From contig SAIX01000091.1 of the NCBI GenBank assembly GCA_004028765.1, positions 1 through 38,048 of the forward strand: a stretch of DNA of 38,048 nucleotides, read 5' to 3'. The notes under the pieces are model-generated. The model saw nothing but the letters and a program-made list of their open reading frames with translations, was not told the DNA's origin and ran no database searches. Below are positions 22,876 to 30,832 of the stretch, in pieces (the first letter of the stretch is position 1; each line of letters opens with the position of its first letter). This DNA comes from Chitinophagaceae bacterium (GTDB lineage: Bacteria; Bacteroidota; Bacteroidia; Chitinophagales; Chitinophagaceae). A program made the position numbers and the translations under genes.

Positions 22876-24144
22876 ATGAAGCTGTTATTAAAAAAGGCGA
22901 TTGTTGCCGATCCCAATTCTCCATTTGATTCCCAAACAGTTGATATATTCATTGAAAACGGCAGGATTCTCTCGATCCGATCTGATATCGATACCAAAAC
23001 CGACAAAGAAATCCGTGCAGAAGGGCTGATGGTTTCGCCTGGATGGGTGGATGTTTTCGCGCATTTCTGCGATCCGGGTTTTGAGCATCGTGAAACGCTG
23101 GAAAGCGGGGCCAATGCAGCTGCTGCAGGTGGATATACAGATGTTTTTCTCCTGCCCAACACAAAACCTGTTACCGATCATAAATCACAGGCAGAATATA
23201 TCCGTAGGAGCAGTGCAGCGCTTGCCGCCAACCTGCATCCATTGGGCGCCATTACCAGGGGCATCGAAGGAAAAGACCTTGCAGAAATGTATGACATGCG
23301 TAACAGCGGTGCCATCGCTTTTACTGATGGGCTGAACCCGGTACAGTCGCCCGGGCTTTTTCTCAAAGCGCTGCAATATGTAAAAGCTTTTAACGGGGTG
23401 CTTATTCAATTGCCTATCGATAAAAGTATTGGCGCAGGCGGGCTCATCAATGAAGGAATGGTATCTACCCGTTTGGGGTTACCGGGTATTCCCGCACTGG
23501 CAGAAGAGATCATTATTAAAAGAGATATCGACCTGCTTCGTTATACCGGTTCAAAACTGCATATCACCGGGGTATCAACCGCAAAAGGGATCGCGCTGGT
23601 TGCAGAAGCGAAAAAGCAGGGGTTGCAGATCAGTTGCAGCGTAACACCCTATCACCTGTTTTTCTGCGATAGCGATATGGACCGCTATGATACCCATCTT
23701 AAAGTAAATCCGCCACTCAGAACCGCAGCCGACCGTGAAGCTTTGCAGGAAGCGGTTGTGAATGGTATTGTGGATTGTATCGCCTCACACCATATCCCGC
23801 ATGATTGGGACAGCAAGGTATGTGAATTTGAATATGCCAAAAACGGGATGACGGGTCTTGAAACCGCGTTCGCTGCCGTGAATCATGTATTGCCCGGGTT
23901 ACCTGCCAGGCGGATCGCGGAATTGTTTTCGCTGAATCCGCGTAATATTTTTGACCTTCCGCTAACCAATATTGCCGAAGGGCAACCAGCAGTACTCAGT
24001 TTGTTCAGCAAAACCGGTACAACTGTATTAACAAAAGAAAATACAAGGTCCAGGTCGGCCAACAGCCCCTATATCGGTATGGAATTAAACGGGAAAGTGC
24101 TGGGTACCTTTCACCAAAACAAATTATTCTTCAACCAAAACTGA
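22876..24144 (+). CDS. Dihydroorotase-like protein, probably non-catalytic
   Basis: A 422-residue amidohydrolase-family protein of the dihydroorotase class. Its overall pattern is intact: EGLMVSPGWVDVFAHFCDPG, HRETLESGANAAAAGGYTDV, LLPNTKPV, GMTGLETA. The metal and substrate residues are not: the usual HxH reads Phe61-x-His63, the next Arg is Cys65, the His of the H-x-E/D site is missing (VLIQLPID near 175-182), HVST is GVST (Gly232), and the catalytic Asp of DHAPH is His (SHHIPH near 304-309). It matches non-catalytic PyrC-like (PyrX type) proteins that support ATCase assembly. The start at 22876 is chosen since the frame from 22765 reads through the tRNA fragment. It leads the DUF4199 / GT2 genes. 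Confidence 0.85.
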   Translation: MKLLLKKAIVADPNSPFDSQTVDIFIENGRILSIRSDIDTKTDKEIRAEGLMVSPGWVDVFAHFCDPGFEHRETLESGANAAAAGGYTDVFLLPNTKPVTDHKSQAEYIRRSSAALAANLHPLGAITRGIEGKDLAEMYDMRNSGAIAFTDGLNPVQSPGLFLKALQYVKAFNGVLIQLPIDKSIGAGGLINEGMVSTRLGLPGIPALAEEIIIKRDIDLLRYTGSKLHITGVSTAKGIALVAEAKKQGLQISCSVTPYHLFFCDSDMDRYDTHLKVNPPLRTAADREALQEAVVNGIVDCIASHHIPHDWDSKVCEFEYAKNGMTGLETAFAAVNHVLPGLPARRIAELFSLNPRNIFDLPLTNIAEGQPAVLSLFSKTGTTVLTKENTRSRSANSPYIGMELNGKVLGTFHQNKLFFNQN

Positions 24145-24148
24145 TTGT

Positions 24149-24685
24149 ATGAAAGTAAATGTTGCCAATGAAGGCATTAAATACGGCGTTATCTGCGGAT
24201 TGATTGCCGTCCTGTTTATGTATGGATCCTGGGCAGCCGGGCTCAATACATTTGTAACAACACAATTTTACACCAATTTTATCCCTTACATGATCCCCAT
24301 TATCATTTATGGCGGGTTCCAGGTAAGAAAACAGAATGATGGCATACTCCCCTACGGCCAGGCGCTGAAATTCAGTTTTCTTGCGTATGTCATTGTAGGT
24401 GTGATCGTAGCCCTGGGTACTTATATTCTTTATAACCTGATCGATAAAGAGCTTACCATGAAATCGCTGCAGGTGGGCCTTGAAAAAACAAGGGCCATGA
24501 TGGAGAAATTCGGCGCAAGTGAAGATGACATTGAAAAAGCAATGAAAAAAGCGCAGGAAGACGGTGCCAAAGGGACAGGTATCGGTAAAATTCTTTTGGG
24601 AACCGGATTATTTTATATCTGGGATTTCTGTAAAAGCCTTTTGATTGCGCTCGTGATCAGGAAAGAAGAAAAATTTGAAGACTAA
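24149..24685 (+). CDS. DUF4199 membrane protein
   Basis: A 178-residue membrane protein with helices near residues 10-31, 42-56, 72-98 and 143-168. The charged stretch 105-140 (KTRAMMEKFGASEDDIEKAM) is typical of DUF4199. Function unknown. It lies 4 bp after the dihydroorotase-like stop and 9 bp before the GT2 start, a block order common in Bacteroidota. Confidence 0.88.
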   Translation: MKVNVANEGIKYGVICGLIAVLFMYGSWAAGLNTFVTTQFYTNFIPYMIPIIIYGGFQVRKQNDGILPYGQALKFSFLAYVIVGVIVALGTYILYNLIDKELTMKSLQVGLEKTRAMMEKFGASEDDIEKAMKKAQEDGAKGTGIGKILLGTGLFYIWDFCKSLLIALVIRKEEKFED

Positions 24686-24694
24686 TTGCAACAC

Positions 24695-25636
24695 ATGGAT
24701 GTATCAATCGTAGTTCCGCTGATCAATGAAGACGAGTCGCTGCCCGAGCTTTGTAACTGGATCGAATCCGTTGTTACAACGCATGGGTACAGTTACGAAG
24801 TAATACTTGTTGATGACGGCAGTACCGATAACAGCTGGGCTTTTATTGAGCAGCGCTCGAAACAGAACCCCTGTTTCAAAGGCATCAAGTTCCAGCGCAA
24901 CTACGGAAAATCCGCTGCACTGAATGAAGGCTTCAAAGCTGCACAGGGTGATGTTGTGATAACGATGGATGCTGATATGCAGGATTCGCCTGATGAGATC
25001 CCCGAATTAAGGAGGATGATTGTTGAAGAAGGATATGATATGGTGAGTGGCTGGAAGAAAAAAAGATATGACAATACGCTCACTAAAAATATCCCTTCAA
25101 AATTATTCAATGCCGTTGCGCGGCGGAGTTCGGGGATACAGCTGCATGATTTTAACTGCGGCTTAAAATCATACAGGAAAAAAGTGATCAAAAGCATTGA
25201 AGTGTACGGTGAAATGCACCGGTATATCCCCATCCTGGCCAAATGGAGCGGCTTCCGGAAAATCGGCGAAAAAGTGGTGGAACACAGGGCGCGGAAATAT
25301 GGTGTCACTAAATTTGGCTGGCAACGTTTTGTAAATGGGTTCCTTGACCTGGCCACCATCATGTTTCTCGGAAAATTCGGGAAAAGGCCCATGCAGTTTT
25401 TTGGGTTGCTCGGAACCATTTTCTTCCTGGTAGGTTTTGGTTCCAGTGTGTACCTGATCATTGGCAAATTCATCGATGCAGAATTCAGTTTAACCAACCG
25501 TCCCAGTTTTTATATTGCCTTAACCACAATGATCATTGGGATGCAGCTTTTTCTGACAGGCTTTGTAGCCGAGTTGATCGCCCGAAATGCACCGGAAAGA
25601 AATACCTATTTAATTGAAACCCGTTGCGGGTTGTAG
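24695..25636 (+). CDS. Family 2 glycosyltransferase with membrane C-terminus
   Basis: A 313-residue GT2 enzyme. The nucleotide-sugar fold is clear: MDVSIVVPLINEDESLPEL, VILVDDGSTDNSW, GIKFQRNYGKSAALNEGF, and the metal motif TMDADMQDSP (DxD). Two helices follow near residues 228-255 and 270-295. The DPM/GtrB-like plan suggests transfer to a lipid phosphate carrier. The ATG at 24695 fits the family; the frame from 24686 starts with TTG. It precedes a GT4 and the heptose pathway. Confidence 0.92.
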   Translation: MDVSIVVPLINEDESLPELCNWIESVVTTHGYSYEVILVDDGSTDNSWAFIEQRSKQNPCFKGIKFQRNYGKSAALNEGFKAAQGDVVITMDADMQDSPDEIPELRRMIVEEGYDMVSGWKKKRYDNTLTKNIPSKLFNAVARRSSGIQLHDFNCGLKSYRKKVIKSIEVYGEMHRYIPILAKWSGFRKIGEKVVEHRARKYGVTKFGWQRFVNGFLDLATIMFLGKFGKRPMQFFGLLGTIFFLVGFGSSVYLIIGKFIDAEFSLTNRPSFYIALTTMIIGMQLFLTGFVAELIARNAPERNTYLIETRCGL

Positions 25637-25644
25637 CATAAGTG

Positions 25645-25695
25645 AAAGTCAAAATGCAAAAGTCAAAAATTCATGGTCGTTTGCATTTTGACTTT
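25645..25695. repeat. Inverted repeat between GT2 and GT4
   Basis: Perfect 16-bp arms AAAGTCAAAATGCAAA (25645-25660) and its complement (25680-25695), 19-bp spacer. TTTTTGACTTTTGATTT follows (25700-25715). No other feature is seen in this 87-bp gap. Confidence 0.8.
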
Positions 25696-25723
25696 TGATT
25701 TTTGACTTTTGATTTAAAGAAGC

Positions 25724-26878
25724 ATGACGAAAAAAGCCATCATCATCGGTCCGGCCTGGCCCTTACGTGGCGGATTGGCTTCATTTGATGAAAGGCTGGC
25801 AAGAGAATTCACTGCACAAGGTTATCAAACACAGATCTATACTTTTTCACTGCAATACCCCGGTTTTTTATTTCCCGGAACCACGCAATACTCTACAGAA
25901 CCGGCACCTGCGGATCTTTCGATAAATGTCTGCATCAACTCCATCAACCCTTTTAACTGGTGGAAAACCGGGAAACAGTTACAAAAAGAAAATGCGGATA
26001 TCATCATAGTACGCTATTGGCTGCCATTGATGGGGCCTTGTCTGGGCACTCTTTTGCGAATGGTGAAAAAGAACCGTTTTACAAAAGTGATTTGCATCGC
26101 AGATAATGTGATGCCGCATGAACACAGGCCCGGCGATTCTTTGTTCACCCGGTATTTTGTAAAACCGGTCGATGCTTTTATTACCATGAGCGAAAAAGTG
26201 AGAAATGATCTCGCGCTGTTCACACAAAAGAAAGCTGTAACAGTTGTACACCCGCTTTACGACAATTTCGGGAAAGCAGTAACAAAAACAGAAGCACGGA
26301 AAAAACTGGGGATCGCTGAAAACGAAAAAATGGTTTTGTTTTTTGGATTTATCCGGAAATACAAAGGGCTCGACCTCTTACTCGGGGCAATGGATCAGCC
26401 GGCGATACGGCATTCGGGTATTAAGCTGATGGTGGCAGGAGAATTTTATGAAAAAAAAGAGGACTACGATTCGATAATTGAAAAGAAAGGGCTTTCCGGT
26501 CAACTGATCATGCGTACTGATTTTATTCCCGACAGTGAAGTACGTTATTATTTAAGCGCCGCCGATTTCGTGATACAGCCTTACCGTAATGCCACACAAA
26601 GCGGGGTTACGCCCCTTGCCTACCATTTTGAAAAGCCGATGCTTGTTACAAATGTAGGTGGGCTCCCCGATCTGGTGCCCAATGAAAAAGTAGGGATTGT
26701 AACCGAGCCGGAACCTGCCTCAATCGCAGCAGGTATCCTGAGACTCTACGAATTAGGAGAAGACTTCTTTTTACCAAATCTTCGGGAAGAAAAGAAAAAA
26801 TACAGTTGGCAAAAACTGGTAGCGGCTATAGAAGAAGCTTCGAACGATGTACAACCTTATAAGCAAGAAGAGAAATGA
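25724..26878 (+). CDS. Family 4 glycosyltransferase
   Basis: A 384-residue GT4 (GT-B fold) enzyme. N-terminal GPAWPLRGGLASFDERLARE, and C-terminal LFFGFIRKYKGLDLLLGAM, then GEFYEKKEDYDSI, ADFVIQPYRNATQSGVTPLAYHFEKPM (donor-sugar E-x7-E region), and TNVGGLPDLV. Its sugar is unknown; the next four genes make GDP-heptose, a plausible donor. Its stop overlaps the hddA start by 4 bp (ATGA), so they are translationally coupled. Confidence 0.9.
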   Translation: MTKKAIIIGPAWPLRGGLASFDERLAREFTAQGYQTQIYTFSLQYPGFLFPGTTQYSTEPAPADLSINVCINSINPFNWWKTGKQLQKENADIIIVRYWLPLMGPCLGTLLRMVKKNRFTKVICIADNVMPHEHRPGDSLFTRYFVKPVDAFITMSEKVRNDLALFTQKKAVTVVHPLYDNFGKAVTKTEARKKLGIAENEKMVLFFGFIRKYKGLDLLLGAMDQPAIRHSGIKLMVAGEFYEKKEDYDSIIEKKGLSGQLIMRTDFIPDSEVRYYLSAADFVIQPYRNATQSGVTPLAYHFEKPMLVTNVGGLPDLVPNEKVGIVTEPEPASIAAGILRLYELGEDFFLPNLREEKKKYSWQKLVAAIEEASNDVQPYKQEEK

Positions 26879-27897
26879 TTTATAGAAGCAAAGCCCCATT
26901 ACGGATCGGACTGGCCGGAGGTGGTACGGATGTTAGTCCTTACTGCGACCAGTTTGGCGGCGCCATCCTGAATGCAACGCTCTCACTGCATGCGCATGCC
27001 ACCATCGAGCCCACCGAAGACGGATCAATACACCTGCATTCAATCGATAAAGGCGAGGAAGAATCATTCCCCTGGCAAACAGGGTTACCTATTACAGGCA
27101 AGCTCGATCTGCTGAAAGGCGTTTATAACCGTATCCAAAAAGATTATCCTTTTACGATGAGAGGGTTGCGGCTCTCCACATTTGTGGATGCGCCTGCCGG
27201 AAGCGGGCTGGGCACTTCTTCCACGCTCGTGGTGGCCATCATCGGTGCATTTGTGGAAATGCTGAAACTGCCGTTGGGTGATTATGATATTGCGCATTAT
27301 GCCTATGAAATTGAACGGATCGACCTGCAACTGGCAGGAGGCCGGCAGGATCAGTATGCAGCGACATTCGGCGGCTTCAACTTTATGGAGTTTTACGGCG
27401 ATGATAAAGTGATTGTGAACCCGCTCCGCATCCGCCGGGAATACCTGAGCGAACTGGAAAATAATATCGTATTGTTCTTTACTTCCACCACCCGGGAATC
27501 GGCTGCCATCATTACCGAACAGCAAAAAAATGTAAAAGAAAACAATGCCCGGAGTATCGAAGCCATGCACCAGTTAAAGGAACAGGCACGGATGATGAAA
27601 GAAGCTTTGCTGAAGGGAAAACTGGATACCATCGGCGAAATACTGGATTATGGTTTTCGCCAGAAAAAAAATATGGCAGCAAAGATCAGTAATGACCTTA
27701 TCGAAAATATTTATGAATCGGCAATAAAAGCAGGCGCCTCGGGGGGCAAGATCAGCGGTGCAGGAGGCGGTGGCTTCATGATTTTTTATTGCCCGGGAAA
27801 TACGCGTTACAAGGTTATCAAAACACTTGATACCTTTGGCGGGAAAATTCAACCTTTTCAATTCACACAACACGGGTTAACCGGTTGGTCCATCTGA
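26875..27897 (+). CDS. hddA: D-glycero-alpha-D-manno-heptose-7-phosphate kinase (GHMP family)
   Basis: A 340-residue GHMP kinase. Seen: LRIGLAGGGTDVSPYCDQFGG, the ATP motif DAPAGSGLGTSSTLVVAII, and the closing GASGGKISGAGGGGFMIFY. HddA phosphorylates C1 of D-glycero-alpha-D-manno-heptose 7-phosphate. The identity is supported by gmhA, hddC and gmhB next in line. Lies in one tight operon. Confidence 0.9.
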   Translation: MIYRSKAPLRIGLAGGGTDVSPYCDQFGGAILNATLSLHAHATIEPTEDGSIHLHSIDKGEEESFPWQTGLPITGKLDLLKGVYNRIQKDYPFTMRGLRLSTFVDAPAGSGLGTSSTLVVAIIGAFVEMLKLPLGDYDIAHYAYEIERIDLQLAGGRQDQYAATFGGFNFMEFYGDDKVIVNPLRIRREYLSELENNIVLFFTSTTRESAAIITEQQKNVKENNARSIEAMHQLKEQARMMKEALLKGKLDTIGEILDYGFRQKKNMAAKISNDLIENIYESAIKAGASGGKISGAGGGGFMIFYCPGNTRYKVIKTLDTFGGKIQPFQFTQHGLTGWSI

Positions 27898-27903
27898 TAT
27901 ATT

Positions 27904-28476
27904 ATGAGCAGAATCGCAGAAATCATCAGCGCATCCATTGAAGTAAAGAAACAGGTACTGGAAAATGCAGCACTGCAGAAAACCATTGCCGATGTTATCA
28001 CCATCACGACCACAGCATTTCAGAACGGGAAAAAAGTACTGTTTTGCGGTAATGGAGGAAGCGCGGCCGATGCGCAGCACCTAGCTGCTGAATTTTCGGG
28101 GCGTTTTTATAAAGACAGGAAAGCACTGCCCTCCGAAGCGTTGCATTGTAATACTTCTTATCTCACCGCTGTTGCGAATGATTATAGCTATGATGTGATC
28201 TATTCCAGGCTGGTGGAAGGAATTTGCGAGGAAGGAGATGTACTCATCGGTCTGAGCACTTCAGGTAATTCAAAAAATATCCTGAATGCTTTCGCTGCCG
28301 CAAGGGATAAAAAAGTGATCACCATAGGTTTCACAGGCGCTACGGGCGGTAAAATGAAAGAAGCATCCGACTATCTCATTAATGTACCTTCTACGGATAC
28401 ACCGCGCATCCAGGAAAGCCATATCCTCATCGGTCATATCATCTGTGAATTGGTTGAAAAAAATATTTTCGGCTGA
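27904..28476 (+). CDS. gmhA: Sedoheptulose-7-phosphate isomerase
   Basis: A 190-residue SIS-domain enzyme. It converts sedoheptulose 7-phosphate to D-glycero-D-manno-heptose 7-phosphate. Seen: VLFCGNGGSAADAQHLAAEFSGRF, ALHCNTSYLTAVANDYSYD, GLSTSGNSKNIL, TPRIQESHILIGHIICELVE, all typical of GmhA. Its TGA shares one base with the hddC ATG. Confidence 0.93.
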   Translation: MSRIAEIISASIEVKKQVLENAALQKTIADVITITTTAFQNGKKVLFCGNGGSAADAQHLAAEFSGRFYKDRKALPSEALHCNTSYLTAVANDYSYDVIYSRLVEGICEEGDVLIGLSTSGNSKNILNAFAAARDKKVITIGFTGATGGKMKEASDYLINVPSTDTPRIQESHILIGHIICELVEKNIFG

Positions 28477-29171
28477 TGGCAATAACAGAAGCCATTGTAC
28501 TGGCCGGCGGACTCGGCACACGCTTACGTTCTGCGGTACCCGATCTTCCAAAATGTATGGCACCCGTGAATGGCAAACCATTTATCGGGTATGTGATGGC
28601 GCACCTCCAAAAACAGGGGATCACACATATTATTTTTTCACTTGGGTACCTGCACGACGCTTTTGAAGGGTACCTCCAGGAAAATTTACCTGTGAACAGC
28701 TATACAATTGTAGTGGAAAAAGAACCGTTGGGAACCGGTGGCGCCATTGCATTTGCCATGCAATCTGCCAGGACAAACCGGCAGGTGGTAGTAAATGGCG
28801 ATAGTATTTTTACATCAGATATTATTGCACAATCCGGTTTTCATGAGCAAAGAAACGCAACCTGCACATTGGCGTTAAAAGCAATGCATCATTTTGACCG
28901 ATATGGTGTGGTGGAAACAGATTCAAACGGGCGGATTACCCGTTTCCGTGAGAAACAGGCGTATGAAAAAGGGTTGATCAATGCAGGCGTCTATATCATC
29001 AACCGGGAATCTTTTCAACAGATCCCCTTCCCCGAAAAATTTTCATTTGAAACCGATTATTTACAACGTTATTATCCCGAAGGAACTATTTATGGAATAG
29101 AACAGGAAGGCTATTTTATCGATATCGGTATACCGGAGGATTATGAACGGGCGCAAAAAGAACTCAGATAA
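28476..29171 (+). CDS. hddC: D-glycero-alpha-D-manno-heptose-1-phosphate guanylyltransferase
   Basis: A 231-residue nucleotidyltransferase. The motif AIVLAGGLGTRLRSAVPDLPKCMAPV and VEKEPLGTGGAIAFAM, VVNGDSIF are in place. HddC makes GDP-heptose from GTP and heptose 1-phosphate. GTP rather than another nucleotide is inferred from the company of hddA/gmhA/gmhB. Overlaps gmhA by 1 bp; gmhB starts 2 bp later. Confidence 0.88.
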   Translation: MAITEAIVLAGGLGTRLRSAVPDLPKCMAPVNGKPFIGYVMAHLQKQGITHIIFSLGYLHDAFEGYLQENLPVNSYTIVVEKEPLGTGGAIAFAMQSARTNRQVVVNGDSIFTSDIIAQSGFHEQRNATCTLALKAMHHFDRYGVVETDSNGRITRFREKQAYEKGLINAGVYIINRESFQQIPFPEKFSFETDYLQRYYPEGTIYGIEQEGYFIDIGIPEDYERAQKELR

Positions 29172-29173
29172 TT

Positions 29174-29731
29174 ATGCTTCACCTGGATAACATCAATGAT
29201 AACTGGACATTGTTCCTCGACAGGGACGGTGTGATTAACCACGATAAAGACAACGATTATATCCGCAACTGGGGCGAATTCCGTTTTTATGATACCACAT
29301 TGGAAGCGCTCGCCATTTTAGCACCCGTTTTCCCGCGGATCGTTGTGGCCACCAACCAGAAAGGTGTGGGCAAGGGCTGGATGTCGCTCGGCGACCTGAT
29401 CGATATTCATACCAATATGCTGCAACGAGTAACCGATGCCGGCGGACGTATCGACAAAGTATATTTCTGTTCCGATCTTTCTGATGATTCTGTAAACCGC
29501 AAACCCAATCCCGGTATGGCTTTCCAGGCAAAGAAAGATTTTCCTGAGATCGATTTTTCCAAAAGTATCATGGTTGGTAACCGCACCAGTGATATGAGCT
29601 TTGGAAGAAATGCGGGCATGCATACGGTTTTTCTTGCCACCACGCACCCCGAAACCCCTTTCCCCGATCCACAGATCGATCTCCGCTTTGACGACCTGCT
29701 CGGTTTCGCCAAAGCAGTTCAGGCAAAATAA
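29174..29731 (+). CDS. gmhB: HAD phosphatase, D-glycero-D-manno-heptose-1,7-bisphosphate type (GmhB-like)
   Basis: A 185-residue HAD-superfamily phosphatase completing the heptose route by removing the C7 phosphate. Motif I is LFLDRDGVINHDKDNDYI; motif II VVATNQKGVGKG; lysine motif RKPNPGM. The E. coli zinc loop (C-x-H ... C-x-C) is absent: YFCSDLSDDSVNRKP is short. Motif IV reads VGNRTSDM where most have GD. It is thus a shorter clade variant. Role assigned mainly by position. Confidence 0.82.
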   Translation: MLHLDNINDNWTLFLDRDGVINHDKDNDYIRNWGEFRFYDTTLEALAILAPVFPRIVVATNQKGVGKGWMSLGDLIDIHTNMLQRVTDAGGRIDKVYFCSDLSDDSVNRKPNPGMAFQAKKDFPEIDFSKSIMVGNRTSDMSFGRNAGMHTVFLATTHPETPFPDPQIDLRFDDLLGFAKAVQAK

Positions 29732-29809
29732 AATCTTAAAATTTCACAAGGGCTTTTGTATACGGGTAACACTTCAGGCGAGGTTGTATCTTAGCATACA
29801 AGTGTTTTT

Positions 29810-30742
29810 ATGAAAGGATTTGTCAGCATCCTGTTCCTGTTTCTTTTTCCCGGTTCTGTTTTTTCACAAAAAGCAGAACCTGCATCTGTACAGTTGCTCA
29901 GGCAACTGGAAGAGAACATGAAAAATTATGCCGTTGATATAGTGAATGCCGATGAAACAGCCGACCGTGCGATTGCCGACAGCTTTTTTACACGCGCACT
30001 CGTGCAAGCTTTAAAAGTGCCTTATTCTTTCTCCTACCCTTTTGATTCGCTTACCACCATTTCAAAACTATATGCCCCCGACAGCAGCTTCCGCATTTTT
30101 ACCTGGCAGGTGATGAAAGATTTCAGCTATTACCGCCAGAAAGGCGCTATCCAATACCATACAAAAGATGGTTCGCTGAAACTGGTACCCTTGTATGATT
30201 ATTCGCCTTTCACTGAAAACCCTGTTGATTCGCTGCGCGACAATACCCAATGGATCGGTGCGGTATATTATAATATCATCCAGAAAACCTGGAACAATAA
30301 AAATTATTATACCCTGATCGGTTTTGATGGCAATGATGAAAGAAGCACGCGCAAATGGGTGGATGTATTAAGTTTTGATGAGAAGAACAAGCCTGTTTTT
30401 GGCACAAGGTTTACCTATGCGAACGATGAATCAAAAGCCCCGCAGCCAGCCTATCGGTTTTGCTATGAATATAAAAAAGATGCAAATGCCAAGCTGAATT
30501 ACGATCCCGATCTTGACATGATCGTTTTTGCACACCTGATAAGTGAAACCGGTGAACCCGAAAAAAAATCAACCCTCGTACCCCTTGGCAGCTATGAAGG
30601 TTTCCGATGGGTTAATGGCAAATGGGTTCACGTGCCGGTTATTAAAGAAGTGGATCCCCGTTCCAATGTAAATCCACCACAGCCCGGTGCACCCAAAAGA
30701 GGTGACAGGTTCCCGGATGAGAAGAAGAAAGGAGGAGGGTAA
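29810..30742 (+). CDS. Secreted hypothetical protein
   Basis: A 310-residue exported protein of unknown function. Signal MKGFVSILFLFLFPGSVFSQ. The mature part is rich in Tyr, Trp and Asp (DSSFRIFTWQVMKDFSYYRQ, IGAVYYNIIQKTWNNKNYYTLIGFDG) and ends in a Pro/Lys-rich tail (PPQPGAPKRGDRFPDEKKKG). It resembles widespread Bacteroidota hypotheticals but I recognise no named domain. 78 bp after gmhB; whether co-transcribed is unclear. Confidence 0.75.
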   Translation: MKGFVSILFLFLFPGSVFSQKAEPASVQLLRQLEENMKNYAVDIVNADETADRAIADSFFTRALVQALKVPYSFSYPFDSLTTISKLYAPDSSFRIFTWQVMKDFSYYRQKGAIQYHTKDGSLKLVPLYDYSPFTENPVDSLRDNTQWIGAVYYNIIQKTWNNKNYYTLIGFDGNDERSTRKWVDVLSFDEKNKPVFGTRFTYANDESKAPQPAYRFCYEYKKDANAKLNYDPDLDMIVFAHLISETGEPEKKSTLVPLGSYEGFRWVNGKWVHVPVIKEVDPRSNVNPPQPGAPKRGDRFPDEKKKGGG

Positions 30743-30832
30743 AACGTTCAGAGTTAGGAGTCAGGAGTTTGAAGTTGAGATAATGCAGGATTTGTAATTA
30801 CCACCCCTGACCCCAGGTTTCTGACAACAGGC

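Noticed and set aside
24901..25497. 198-residue frame antisense to the GT2 gene
   Set aside because: The GT2 gene has all family motifs; the antisense frame has none.
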